57,005 bases of DNA from JBJYKD01 sp049310025 (GTDB lineage: Bacteria > Bacillota > Thermosediminibacteria > Thermosediminibacterales > Tepidanaerobacteraceae). Position 1 is the stretch's first letter, and each line of letters starts with the position of its first letter. Shown here piece after piece: positions 50,153 to 57,005 of this stretch. The stretch spans positions 1 to 57,005 of the forward strand of contig NZ_JBJYKD010000020.1 of NCBI RefSeq assembly GCF_049310025.1, in the 5' to 3' direction. The notes beneath the pieces were generated by a model that saw only the letters and a list, made by a program, of their open reading frames with translations, was not told where the DNA came from and ran no database searches. A program made the translations under genes and the position numbers.

Positions 50153-51805
50153 TTACAGTAAGTTCGCTATTTTCAAACCGATCTCGAGCCTCAGCCTGGT
50201 GGAGGGGTCATTCAGGTCACAATCGAGTATCTCCTTGATCTTGTTCAACCTGTAATTTAAGGTATTCCGGTGTATAAAAAGTTTTTCGGCGGCCAGATTA
50301 TGTTTGCCCATGCAATCAAGATAAACTCTCAGGGTGTTTAAAAGATTTTCTTCCCTGTTTTTTAAATCGTATTCAATAAGTCTGAGAAGTCTTTTATCGC
50401 AGAATTTTTTCAGGTTTTCGCTTCTATTACAACTTAAAATAAAATCGTATACCCAGACATCTTTGTAAAATATTATATTGCCAGTGTTATTTTTTACCAG
50501 ATCCATTAATTCCAGGGATCTCTTAGCCTCTCTGTACCCCTGCGATATGTTTGTCACATCATCATGGAAATCGCTTATACCAAATCTTATTTCTTTTATA
50601 CCGCTTAAATTGCCTGAAATAACCTTGCATAGGGTGTTAATCTTATCATATCGTCCTATTGTGCCGCCGCCGGAGAAACTGCAGACTATGATTATATCTT
50701 CTCCTTTTCTCAATGTCACATGACCGTTTAGATTTGACGCCAGTATACTTTCCAGACCCTTAAAGTCTTCTTCCTCGACTTTCAAAGCATTCTCGTAATT
50801 CATATGGATAACTATAACGGCAATATTCCCTTTAAGACTCACGCCATAATATTTCAGCCTGCTCTTTATCTGCGAGGCATCCTTTATATTTCCCGCAAGG
50901 ATATTTTCAAAAAACTCCCTTTTCGCTTTTCCTTCGGCCTGCTTTACCGCCTGCTTTTTCATGATTTCAAGGGCGGCAATAGTTGCAGCCTGTTCGGCGG
51001 CAATTAAGTCAAAATCTCCCAATCGGGAGTTGTTTTCAACTAAAGTGATATACCCGTAAACTTCATTTTTAATAATAATGGGCGCTATCACTCTGGCAAA
51101 ACAATTGGGCCTGCTTTTTATATTTACTCTTACTGGCTTCTTATAAGTCTTAATCTTATTTAAAATTCCTTTCTTATCCAGTTCCTCAACCGCGTCAAGG
51201 GGAAGCCTGCCGGCTTTTATAATTTCCTGGCTCAACTCATCTCCGGTTCCGCGGTAATTTGAACACGACAATAGATTAAAACTTTCATCTTCTATGAAAA
51301 CAGCGCAATCTAAAAGATATGAAAGGCCTCCGGCAATGGCGTCCAGACCTCCGCCGTGCAGCACCACTTTCATGAGTTCATCGTGGATTTCCTGGGAGCG
51401 CTTGATTATGCTCGCTTCTTTGTTCAGGATTTCAAGCAGGATTGGATTTACTATATCATGCCAGGAAACGTAGATGGGTAGTTCGATAAGGGGAAAGCTT
51501 TTTTCATCAGCGGCTTTTATCATGTGGAGCGGAATGGTATTTATAAAACGGCCGGGTTTTATGGCAAGGGCCGCGCAATTCTTCTCGACCAGATCGTAGA
51601 TAAAAGTTTTTTCCATTTCAGGGTTATTCACAAAAACGTAGGCGGCTGTAAGCAGCAGTTCATTGCCCCTGATCCATTTGGCCGCATCGGGCACATCCAT
51701 GGTTAGAACAAAATTCACTATCCTATCTAGGCCTTTTTCGCCCGCCACAACCTTCGCGTTTTTTAACTCTCCTATCTGAAGGGCCTCTCGCACCGTTATT
51801 CCCAT
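50153..51805 (-). CDS. PucR-family transcriptional regulator
   Basis: 550-aa regulator with three regions: an N-terminal PucR ligand domain (residues 1-125, VREALQIGELKNAKVVAGEKGLDRIV), a middle GAF/GGDEF-like CdaR region (about 130-440) and a C-terminal PucR HTH with NLAAEKLFIHRNTLNYRLNKIKEI near 510. ATG start follows GGGGAG. PucR-type proteins often control purine, proline or amino acid catabolism. Being next to the PepV-M29-OPT-DUF917 run, it is the likely local activator for it. It may be transcribed with the pyrophosphatase gene 81 bp upstream, though no clear link is seen. Confidence 0.9.
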   Translation of the reverse strand: MGITVREALQIGELKNAKVVAGEKGLDRIVNFVLTMDVPDAAKWIRGNELLLTAAYVFVNNPEMEKTFIYDLVEKNCAALAIKPGRFINTIPLHMIKAADEKSFPLIELPIYVSWHDIVNPILLEILNKEASIIKRSQEIHDELMKVVLHGGGLDAIAGGLSYLLDCAVFIEDESFNLLSCSNYRGTGDELSQEIIKAGRLPLDAVEELDKKGILNKIKTYKKPVRVNIKSRPNCFARVIAPIIIKNEVYGYITLVENNSRLGDFDLIAAEQAATIAALEIMKKQAVKQAEGKAKREFFENILAGNIKDASQIKSRLKYYGVSLKGNIAVIVIHMNYENALKVEEEDFKGLESILASNLNGHVTLRKGEDIIIVCSFSGGGTIGRYDKINTLCKVISGNLSGIKEIRFGISDFHDDVTNISQGYREAKRSLELMDLVKNNTGNIIFYKDVWVYDFILSCNRSENLKKFCDKRLLRLIEYDLKNREENLLNTLRVYLDCMGKHNLAAEKLFIHRNTLNYRLNKIKEILDCDLNDPSTRLRLEIGLKIANLL

Positions 51806-51886
51806 TTCTCCCCACCCCGCTATATAATTACACCTTAGAACATCAATGACTAACGACGCGCTTGGGCTGTTGCATCCAGCTCTATC

Positions 51887-53512
51887 TTAAATTGAATTTA
51901 TGGCAGCTATAATCCTCGGGATAACCTGCTTTTTCCTGGAAACCACATAAGGCAGGTAGAAGCTGTTGCCTCCAATATCCACATCAAAAGCCCTGCGGAT
52001 TAATTCTCTGTGGTTCCCCACATATAAAAATTCGGAACCCTCGTTAATTATATCCGTCAGCATCAGCAGCAGGAGGTCGTATTCCCTGTCAGTCCTCAGC
52101 TTTTCCATAAATTCCACAAGGCGGCTTTTAAGATGGTCGGGGCTGCTGTTAAAAATATTCACCTGACTTATGCCGATTTTATATTCTCCGATTTTGAACT
52201 CCTTAAAATCGGTAAAAAATATTTCCTCTTCGGTTTTTCCCTGAAGAGAAGTTCCGGCCTCAAACATGGCCCTGGCGAATTTCTCAATTTCTATGCCCGC
52301 TATACCTGCAAGTTTTCTCGCCGCTCTTATATCTTCACCGGTGCAGGTAGGCGATTTGAAAACAAGGGTATCCGACAATATGGCCGCGCACATGAGGCCT
52401 GCTATTTTTTTTGAAGGGATCATTTTCTTCTCTTCAAAAAGGTTAAAGATAATCGTAGCCGTGCAACCCACGGGCCGGTTTATAAACACGATGGGCTGGC
52501 CGGTTTCCACGCAGCCTATCCTGTGGTGGTCGATGATTTCCAGGATATTTGCCTGTTCTATTCCTTCTACAGACTGAGATTTTTCATTGTGGTCCACCAG
52601 TATCACATTTTTCCTGGCATAATCCAGTATATGGCGCCTTGCCAGCATACCCACGGGTCGTTTCCGGCCGTCCAGAATGGGAAAGTTCCTGTACCTGTAT
52701 TTGAGCATGGTTTCCGTCACATCGTCTATCGTATCTTCCAGGCCGAAGGTTACTAAATCCTCGGTTTTCATAATGTAGTGTATGGGTATGCTTTGATTTA
52801 TCAATTTAACGGTATCAAAAGTGTCGTAGGGCACTTTTATGACTGTCACGCCGTTTGCCCGTGCCATCTCCAGCACATCGCCCGGCACTTCATGGCCCCC
52901 GGTGACTATCAGGACTTTTATTCCGTTTTGCACAGCCAGCAGTTGAACATCCTTCCTGTTGCCCACAATCAATAAATCGCCTTTTTTTATGCGGTCCAGG
53001 ACATCCCTTACATTCATGGCGGCCACTATAATATTTCCGCTGAACACCTCATCTTTCAAAACAAGCGCTTCGCCTTTCAGGGTTTTTACAATGTTTTTTA
53101 CAGGTACCGCATATCCGGACAATCCTGACGAAGATTTTAAGTAAACCTTTGCAATGTCGCCCAGCGTGGCAAGGCCGAGAAATTTTCCGTCGTCATCCAC
53201 GATGTTAATCGTCCTTGCGTTATGCTGTATTACAATATCCCATGCCTCATACATGGAAGCCTCTTTTTTCACATTGACGGGTTTGTCAAAAGATATGTCG
53301 GACACCTGGGTGTAAACATTTTCGATCAATCGGGGCGCCGGGACATTAAAATAATTCAGGACAAATTGGGTTTCCCTGTTGACCGCCCCCAGTCTCACGG
53401 GAATGTAATTATGGTCTTTTTCAGTGAAATGCTTGAAATCACTGTAGCAAATAGCAGAACATATCGAATCGGTGTCGGGATTTCTATGTCCGATTACATA
53501 TATGTCGCTCAT
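51887..53512 (-). CDS. ppaC: Manganese-dependent inorganic pyrophosphatase with CBS and DRTGG domains
   Basis: 541-aa family II pyrophosphatase. The DHH domain is split by a regulatory insert: GHRNPDTDSICSA at residues 5-17 and IIDHHRIG near 325 form the catalytic metal site, with the DHHA2 domain at the C-terminus. Between them lie CBS1 (about 65-120), a DRTGG domain (about 125-230) and CBS2 (about 240-300). This is the CBS-PPase layout known from clostridia, controlled by adenine nucleotides. The ATG at 53512 follows GAGGTGAAATT; 13 upstream codons are excluded. It lies 25 bp after rtcB. Confidence 0.92.
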   Translation of the reverse strand: MSDIYVIGHRNPDTDSICSAICYSDFKHFTEKDHNYIPVRLGAVNRETQFVLNYFNVPAPRLIENVYTQVSDISFDKPVNVKKEASMYEAWDIVIQHNARTINIVDDDGKFLGLATLGDIAKVYLKSSSGLSGYAVPVKNIVKTLKGEALVLKDEVFSGNIIVAAMNVRDVLDRIKKGDLLIVGNRKDVQLLAVQNGIKVLIVTGGHEVPGDVLEMARANGVTVIKVPYDTFDTVKLINQSIPIHYIMKTEDLVTFGLEDTIDDVTETMLKYRYRNFPILDGRKRPVGMLARRHILDYARKNVILVDHNEKSQSVEGIEQANILEIIDHHRIGCVETGQPIVFINRPVGCTATIIFNLFEEKKMIPSKKIAGLMCAAILSDTLVFKSPTCTGEDIRAARKLAGIAGIEIEKFARAMFEAGTSLQGKTEEEIFFTDFKEFKIGEYKIGISQVNIFNSSPDHLKSRLVEFMEKLRTDREYDLLLLMLTDIINEGSEFLYVGNHRELIRRAFDVDIGGNSFYLPYVVSRKKQVIPRIIAAINSI

Positions 53513-53537
53513 AATTTCACCTCTTTCTAAACTCGTC

Positions 53538-54971
53538 TTATGCTTCTTCACCCTCTCCCTTTAAAACCGCCAGAGGTTTCAACTTTACTACTGGCTTTGT
53601 AAGCCCGGCTTCCACCAAAGTGAAAACCACTTCATCTATGTCTTTATAAGCCATCGGCGCTTCGTCCAGGATCGCACCTAAATTCTTTGATGCTACGACC
53701 ACGTTCTTCAGCTGTTCCAGAAGCTCCTCCTTCGTAAATTCAAGCCTTGCCTTCTTGCGGGACATAACCCTTCCCGCCCCGTGGTTGACAGAACAGAAGG
53801 TCCTTTCAATTTCCGGAGTTCCAAGGACCACATAAGATGCCGTGCCCATGCTCCCCGGGATAATGGCGGGGTGGCCGGTCTCCCGGTAGCACGGCGGATT
53901 GGCTTTATGGCCCTCCGGCAGGGCCCGTGTGGCACCTTTCCGGTGCACCAGCAGCCATTTTTTTCCGTACTTTTCTTTTTTAGCGATATTATGAGCCACA
54001 TCGTAAAGGAGGTCCAGGCCGAGGTCGGTTTCTGGCTTTTTCAGCACTTCCACAAAAGCCTCACGGACGAAATGGGTGATGAGCTGTCTGTTGGAAAAGG
54101 CATAATTGGCCGCACAGGCCATGGCTTTTAAGTAATTCTGGCCGTCCTCCGAAAAAATCGGCGCGCATGCAAGCCCTTTTACGGGTGCCCTGGTGCCGTT
54201 TCTTTCAGCGTGCTCCCACATGATGCGGGAAAAGTCGGTGCATATCTGGTGGCCGAAGCCGCGACTGCCGGTGTGTATTAAAACATAAAGGCGCTCGGGA
54301 TAAAGACCGAATTTCCGGGCCACTTCCTCGTCAAACAGCCCGCTCACTTTGCCTATCTCAATAAAATGATTGCCGCCTCCTATGGTCGCCAGCTGGTCCG
54401 CCCGCTCCCGGGCCGCGGCAGGTATGCAGGAAGCATCGGCACCCCCTATACATCCCCCATCCTCAATTCTTTCCATATCCTCCTTCCGCCCAAAGCCCAT
54501 CTTTATAAAATGACCCGCCCCCTCTGAAGCTATTGCCTCCAAAGGCGGTTTCCTCAGGGACTTTAACACACTGGACCTCCCCACACCGGAAGGCACCTTC
54601 CGTGAAATAGCGTCCAGGATTTTTGACAATTTATTTTTATCCAGTTCACCGGCTAAAATCTTTGTGGTAAGGAGTCTCACCCCGCAATTTATGTCCATTC
54701 CCACAGCTCCGGCGGACACCACACCATCTTCGTAATCGGTGGCCATCACGCCCCCTATGGGAAGGCCGTAGCCGGAGTGGATATCCGGCATACCGATGAC
54801 GGGGCTTACGACTCCGGGCAGAAGGGATGCGTTGTACAGCTGTTCGATGGATTCATCTTCTACAAAACCTTCAAAAAGCCGCAGGCTTAAATAAACGTGT
54901 ATCTCAACCCGGCTTTTTTTATTTATAAACATATAACAATTTGTCGAAATTTGTTTGAGCTGCTCTTTCAT
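53538..54971 (-). CDS. rtcB: RNA-splicing ligase RtcB
   Basis: 477-aa Mn/GTP-dependent ligase joining 2',3'-cyclic phosphate (or 3'-phosphate) to 5'-OH RNA ends. Metal ligands Asp93 and Cys96 (GMDINCGVR), GGGNHFIE, HTGSRGFGHQ, and the guanylated His in SVNHGAGRVMSRKKA near 405 are all present. ATG start follows GGTGGAGGACAAAT. It is 25 bp before the CBS pyrophosphatase; pyrophosphate is released during RtcB guanylylation, so a functional link is possible. No archease or RtcR is nearby. Confidence 0.95.
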   Translation of the reverse strand: MKEQLKQISTNCYMFINKKSRVEIHVYLSLRLFEGFVEDESIEQLYNASLLPGVVSPVIGMPDIHSGYGLPIGGVMATDYEDGVVSAGAVGMDINCGVRLLTTKILAGELDKNKLSKILDAISRKVPSGVGRSSVLKSLRKPPLEAIASEGAGHFIKMGFGRKEDMERIEDGGCIGGADASCIPAAARERADQLATIGGGNHFIEIGKVSGLFDEEVARKFGLYPERLYVLIHTGSRGFGHQICTDFSRIMWEHAERNGTRAPVKGLACAPIFSEDGQNYLKAMACAANYAFSNRQLITHFVREAFVEVLKKPETDLGLDLLYDVAHNIAKKEKYGKKWLLVHRKGATRALPEGHKANPPCYRETGHPAIIPGSMGTASYVVLGTPEIERTFCSVNHGAGRVMSRKKARLEFTKEELLEQLKNVVVASKNLGAILDEAPMAYKDIDEVVFTLVEAGLTKPVVKLKPLAVLKGEGEEA

Positions 54972-55063
54972 ATTTGTCCTCCACCGGCGGCCGTTTCGTT
55001 TCTCAAGATATTTATAAAGATTTTAGCATAACCTGAATGAATTTGCCAGTTGTCTGTTAGCGT

Positions 55064-55101
55064 TTAAAAAAAAAACAGGGGTCTATTTGCAGGTCCCCTG
55101 T
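55064..55101 (-). terminator. Intrinsic terminator after the OadB-OadG pair
   Basis: ACAGGGG (55075-55081) pairs with CCCCTGT (55095-55101). On minus it is followed by TTTTTTTTT. It lies 42 bp beyond the stop of the OadG-like gene and separates it from rtcB. Confidence 0.88.
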
Positions 55102-55143
55102 CATTTAAAAATTCCATTAGCTATAAAACGAAACTTAACGCCT

Positions 55144-55272
55144 TTAATTTGTCGCAGGAAAAGCATATATTATGAATTTAATAAGCATAAAGAAAATCGA
55201 TGTGGCCAAAAATATCCCCGCCATCCCTATACCCATTAATCTCAGTGTCTCAACAAATATGTTCAAATCCAT
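55144..55272 (-). CDS. OadG-related small sodium-pump subunit (42 aa)
   Basis: A 42-aa membrane protein with a single helix (about residues 14-36, GIGMAGIFLATSIFFMLIKFII). The ATG at 55272 follows GGGGTG and lies 12 bp after the oadB-like stop. OadG gamma subunits are small single-helix proteins that sit with OadB, and this has the same size class, topology and place. It lacks the zinc-binding C-terminal tail of classical OadG. The assignment rests on context and hydrophobic profile. Confidence 0.7.
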   Translation of the reverse strand: MDLNIFVETLRLMGIGMAGIFLATSIFFMLIKFIIYAFPATN

Positions 55273-55284
55273 CACACCCCTTTT

Positions 55285-56388
55285 TTATTTTACAAGTGTC
55301 AAGATTAGCCCTCCTGCTATAATGGAACCCAGTTGCCCCGCTACATTGGCACCTACAGCCTGCATTAGTATGAAGTTCGACGCATCTTCCTTTTGAGCCA
55401 TTTTCTGGACAACCCTGGCAGACATGGGAAATGCCGATATCCCGGCCGCCCCAATCATCGGGTTGATCTTATTTTTTAGGAATAGATTTAAAACCTTAGC
55501 AAAAATCACACCGCCTGCTGTGTCGAATATAAAGGCCACAAGACCCATTACTATTATCAATAGTGTGGCGGGATTTAAAAACTGTTCAGCCGTCATTGTT
55601 GAACCTATGGTTATTCCAAGAAGCAGAGTGACAAGATTGGCCAGTTCGTTCTGGGCGGCTTTAGAGAGCCTGTCCAAAACGCCGGAAACACGGATTAAAT
55701 TTCCGAACATCAGAGAGCCCACAAGAGCCACACTTATAGGTGCCAGAACCCCTGCAACCACAGTCACAACTATGGGAAAAAGAATCAGCACTGTTTTCGA
55801 GATTTTTATGTCAAAATTGGGCTTCATATGTATTCTTCTCTCTGCAGGGGTGGTTAGAAGTCTGATTACCGGCGGCTGTATAATGGGGACGAGAGACATA
55901 TACGAATAGGCCGCTACCGAAATGGGGGCCAGCAGGTGTCTTGCAAATCTGGTGGCTACATAAATTGAAGTGGGGCCGTCCGCCGCACCTATAATTCCTA
56001 TGGACGCCGCCTCTTTAAGGTTAAAGCCAAATAAGACCGCCATAGCCATGGTAAAAAATATTCCAAACTGGGCCGCTGCCCCGAAAAAAAGCATTAAAGG
56101 TTGCTGCAGAAGAGGAGTAAAGTCAATCATCGCCCCCACGGCGATAAATATTAATACGGGAAATAGTTCCGTCAGAATTCCCGCTTTAAACAGCAAGTCC
56201 AAAAATCCTCCATCGCTAATCGCCGAAGAATAAGGTATGTTTGCCAGAATTGCTCCAAAACCAATCGGCAGCAGAAGCATCGGCTCGTATTCTTTTTTTA
56301 TGGCAAGATAAATCAGGCCTCCTCCGATTAAAAACATTATTACCTGATAAATGCTGAGAGCTTTAATGCCATACAACAGTTGGTCCAT
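55285..56388 (-). CDS. Sodium ion-translocating decarboxylase, beta subunit (OadB/GcdB)
   Basis: 367-aa membrane protein with about nine to eleven helices. The conserved GAADGPTSIYVATRFA (near residue 134) holds the sodium-site Asp; GNLIRVSGV and NFILMQAVGANVAGQLGSIIAGG are family features. It couples biotin-dependent decarboxylation (oxaloacetate, glutaconyl-CoA or methylmalonyl-CoA) to sodium export. ATG start follows GAGGAGGC. The alpha (decarboxylase) and biotin-carrier subunits are not in the window; glutaconyl-CoA decarboxylase would suit glutamate fermentation from the histidine pathway, but this is a guess. Confidence 0.92.
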   Translation of the reverse strand: MDQLLYGIKALSIYQVIMFLIGGGLIYLAIKKEYEPMLLLPIGFGAILANIPYSSAISDGGFLDLLFKAGILTELFPVLIFIAVGAMIDFTPLLQQPLMLFFGAAAQFGIFFTMAMAVLFGFNLKEAASIGIIGAADGPTSIYVATRFARHLLAPISVAAYSYMSLVPIIQPPVIRLLTTPAERRIHMKPNFDIKISKTVLILFPIVVTVVAGVLAPISVALVGSLMFGNLIRVSGVLDRLSKAAQNELANLVTLLLGITIGSTMTAEQFLNPATLLIIVMGLVAFIFDTAGGVIFAKVLNLFLKNKINPMIGAAGISAFPMSARVVQKMAQKEDASNFILMQAVGANVAGQLGSIIAGGLILTLVK

Positions 56389-56414
56389 TTTCTGCCTCCT
56401 CTATTTATTATCAT

Positions 56415-56429
56415 TGTATACATTGTACA
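56415..56429 (-). promoter_or_regulatory. Overlapping palindromes before the OadB gene
   Basis: TGTATACA (56415-56422) and TGTACA (56424-56429) are both palindromes, 27 to 41 bp upstream of the start. TTGTATACAA-like sites are used by FadR/LldR-type GntR regulators. It probably is an operator. No clear -35/-10 pair could be assigned, and no regulator gene is adjacent. The rest of 56389-56647 holds no gene. Confidence 0.35.
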
Positions 56430-56582
56430 GCTTGGCTCATGTCTGAGCAAATGTTAATAAAATCGGTTAATGTGTATAGTTGCCGTTTTTCTTTAAATTT
56501 CATCATCATGTGAAGGGTTAAGAAACAATATTATAAACAAACACAAAATTTTATCAGGTTTTAGTCGTGGTGTATATTTTAA

Positions 56583-56619
56583 AAATACAAACCGGGGAAA
56601 CCTTTTAATAACCCCGGTT
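56583..56619 (-). terminator. Intrinsic terminator after the methionine-rich small gene
   Basis: AACCGGGG (56590-56597) pairs with CCCCGGTT (56612-56619). On minus it is followed by TGTATTTTT (TTT within the stem edge), on plus by CACATTTTTTAA, so it could work both ways. It lies 29 bp after the stop of the small minus-strand gene. Confidence 0.75.
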
Positions 56620-56647
56620 CACATTTTTTAATTTTTATTTATTTATT

Positions 56648-56851
56648 TTAATATAGCGGACCTCCCGAATCCATGTGGCCGCCCATCATCATTTCCCTTA
56701 TCATCCGCATCTCTTCCCTTTCCCGCGCCATCATCATCCTCAACATTCTCCTCATATGTTCGCCGGGAGCATATCGCATCATCTCATCCAAAAGGGCCAG
56801 TTCCTGCTCATCTATACGAAGAATTCGATTGAGACCGTCCATCCAGTCCAT
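56648..56851 (-). CDS. Methionine-rich small protein of unknown function
   Basis: 67-aa protein with 15 Met residues. The C-terminal half has Met clusters (RMLRMMMARE, IREMMMGGHMDSGG) and two His; no Cys, no signal or membrane segment. The ATG follows AGGGAGGGATAAAA and the gene ends in front of a good terminator, so it looks real although short. The Met/His-rich tail could bind copper or another soft metal, or scavenge oxidants, but no such role is shown. Not recognised as a known family. The 154 bp upstream hold its promoter region and a hairpin. Confidence 0.65.
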   Translation of the reverse strand: MDWMDGLNRILRIDEQELALLDEMMRYAPGEHMRRMLRMMMAREREEMRMIREMMMGGHMDSGGPLY

Positions 56852-56947
56852 TTTTATCCCTCCCTTTACATGTGATGTAATGTCAAACTAAGACCTTAAA
56901 TTTACATGCTTGCTACCTTAAAACTATTGAAACTAAAAGTTTTTCGG

Positions 56948-56968
56948 AAAAAAGGAGGATTCCCTCCC
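56948..56968 (-). terminator. Terminator-like hairpin near window end
   Basis: GGAGG (56954-56958) pairs with CCTCC (56964-56968), with ATTCC between. On minus it is followed by TTTTTTCC. It probably ends a minus-strand gene lying beyond the right edge of the window. Confidence 0.4.
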
Positions 56969-57005
56969 CTTGGTGTCGTAGGTAGTAGTTGCCAAAAACA
57001 ATCAC

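Overview
The window looks like a chromosomal segment of an anaerobic, probably thermophilic, low-to-moderate-GC Firmicute of the class Clostridia (Thermoanaerobacterales/Thermosediminibacterales-like). Evidence is the T-box leader on valS, strong Shine-Dalgarno sites with frequent GTG/TTG starts, a tungsten-type aldehyde:ferredoxin oxidoreductase, an [FeFe]-hydrogenase-like protein, a separate formimino-THF cyclodeaminase plus formate-THF ligase, a CBS/DRTGG pyrophosphatase and a sodium-pump decarboxylase subunit. The genus is a guess. Almost all genes are on the minus strand; only an efflux operon (6.2-10.0 kb) is on plus. No rRNA, tRNA, IS element, prophage or CRISPR array was seen.

Layout. 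0.1-4.6 kb: a sugar/polyol operon (glycerate kinase, class II aldolase, zinc dehydrogenase, FGGY kinase) behind a leader with three copies of a TATGCA-type motif. 4.9-5.9 kb: polyprenyl diphosphate synthase. 6.2-10.0 kb: MacAB/YknXYZ-like ABC efflux system. 10.1-17.3 kb: housekeeping genes (DUF2508-like, folC, valS with T-box, uppP, 2-hydroxyacid dehydrogenase, SGNH esterase). 17.4-18.6 kb: divergent [FeFe]-hydrogenase-type protein. 18.9-22.0 kb: an operon of ferredoxin-like subunit, aldehyde oxidoreductase, MoaD/ThiS-like carrier and a short gene that can be read whole only if two adjacent in-frame UGA codons encode selenocysteine; a SECIS-like hairpin follows them.

22.5-39.7 kb: a complete histidine-to-glutamate region: SSS transporter, hutH, a DapF-fold racemase-like gene, YjiH-type membrane protein, three urocanase paralogs (one long type, one classical, one with altered conserved motifs), an AraC regulator, ftcD, hutI, fhs and fchA. 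Histidine becomes urocanate, imidazolonepropionate, formiminoglutamate and then glutamate; the formimino carbon passes to THF, and Fhs can recover it as formate plus ATP. The methenyl-THF cyclohydrolase (folD) is not in the window.

39.9-51.8 kb: a second, poorly understood catabolic cluster: AroM, DUF1177, DUF917, an Asp/Glu/hydantoin-racemase-like protein, an OPT transporter, three M29-type aminopeptidase-like proteins, a PepV-like M20 dipeptidase and a PucR regulator. It reads as uptake and breakdown of a small peptide-like or cyclic amide compound and is the best candidate here for an undescribed pathway. 51.9-57.0 kb: CBS/DRTGG pyrophosphatase, rtcB, an OadB/OadG-like sodium-pump pair (the 42-aa OadG-like gene lies just after OadB) and a methionine-rich small protein.
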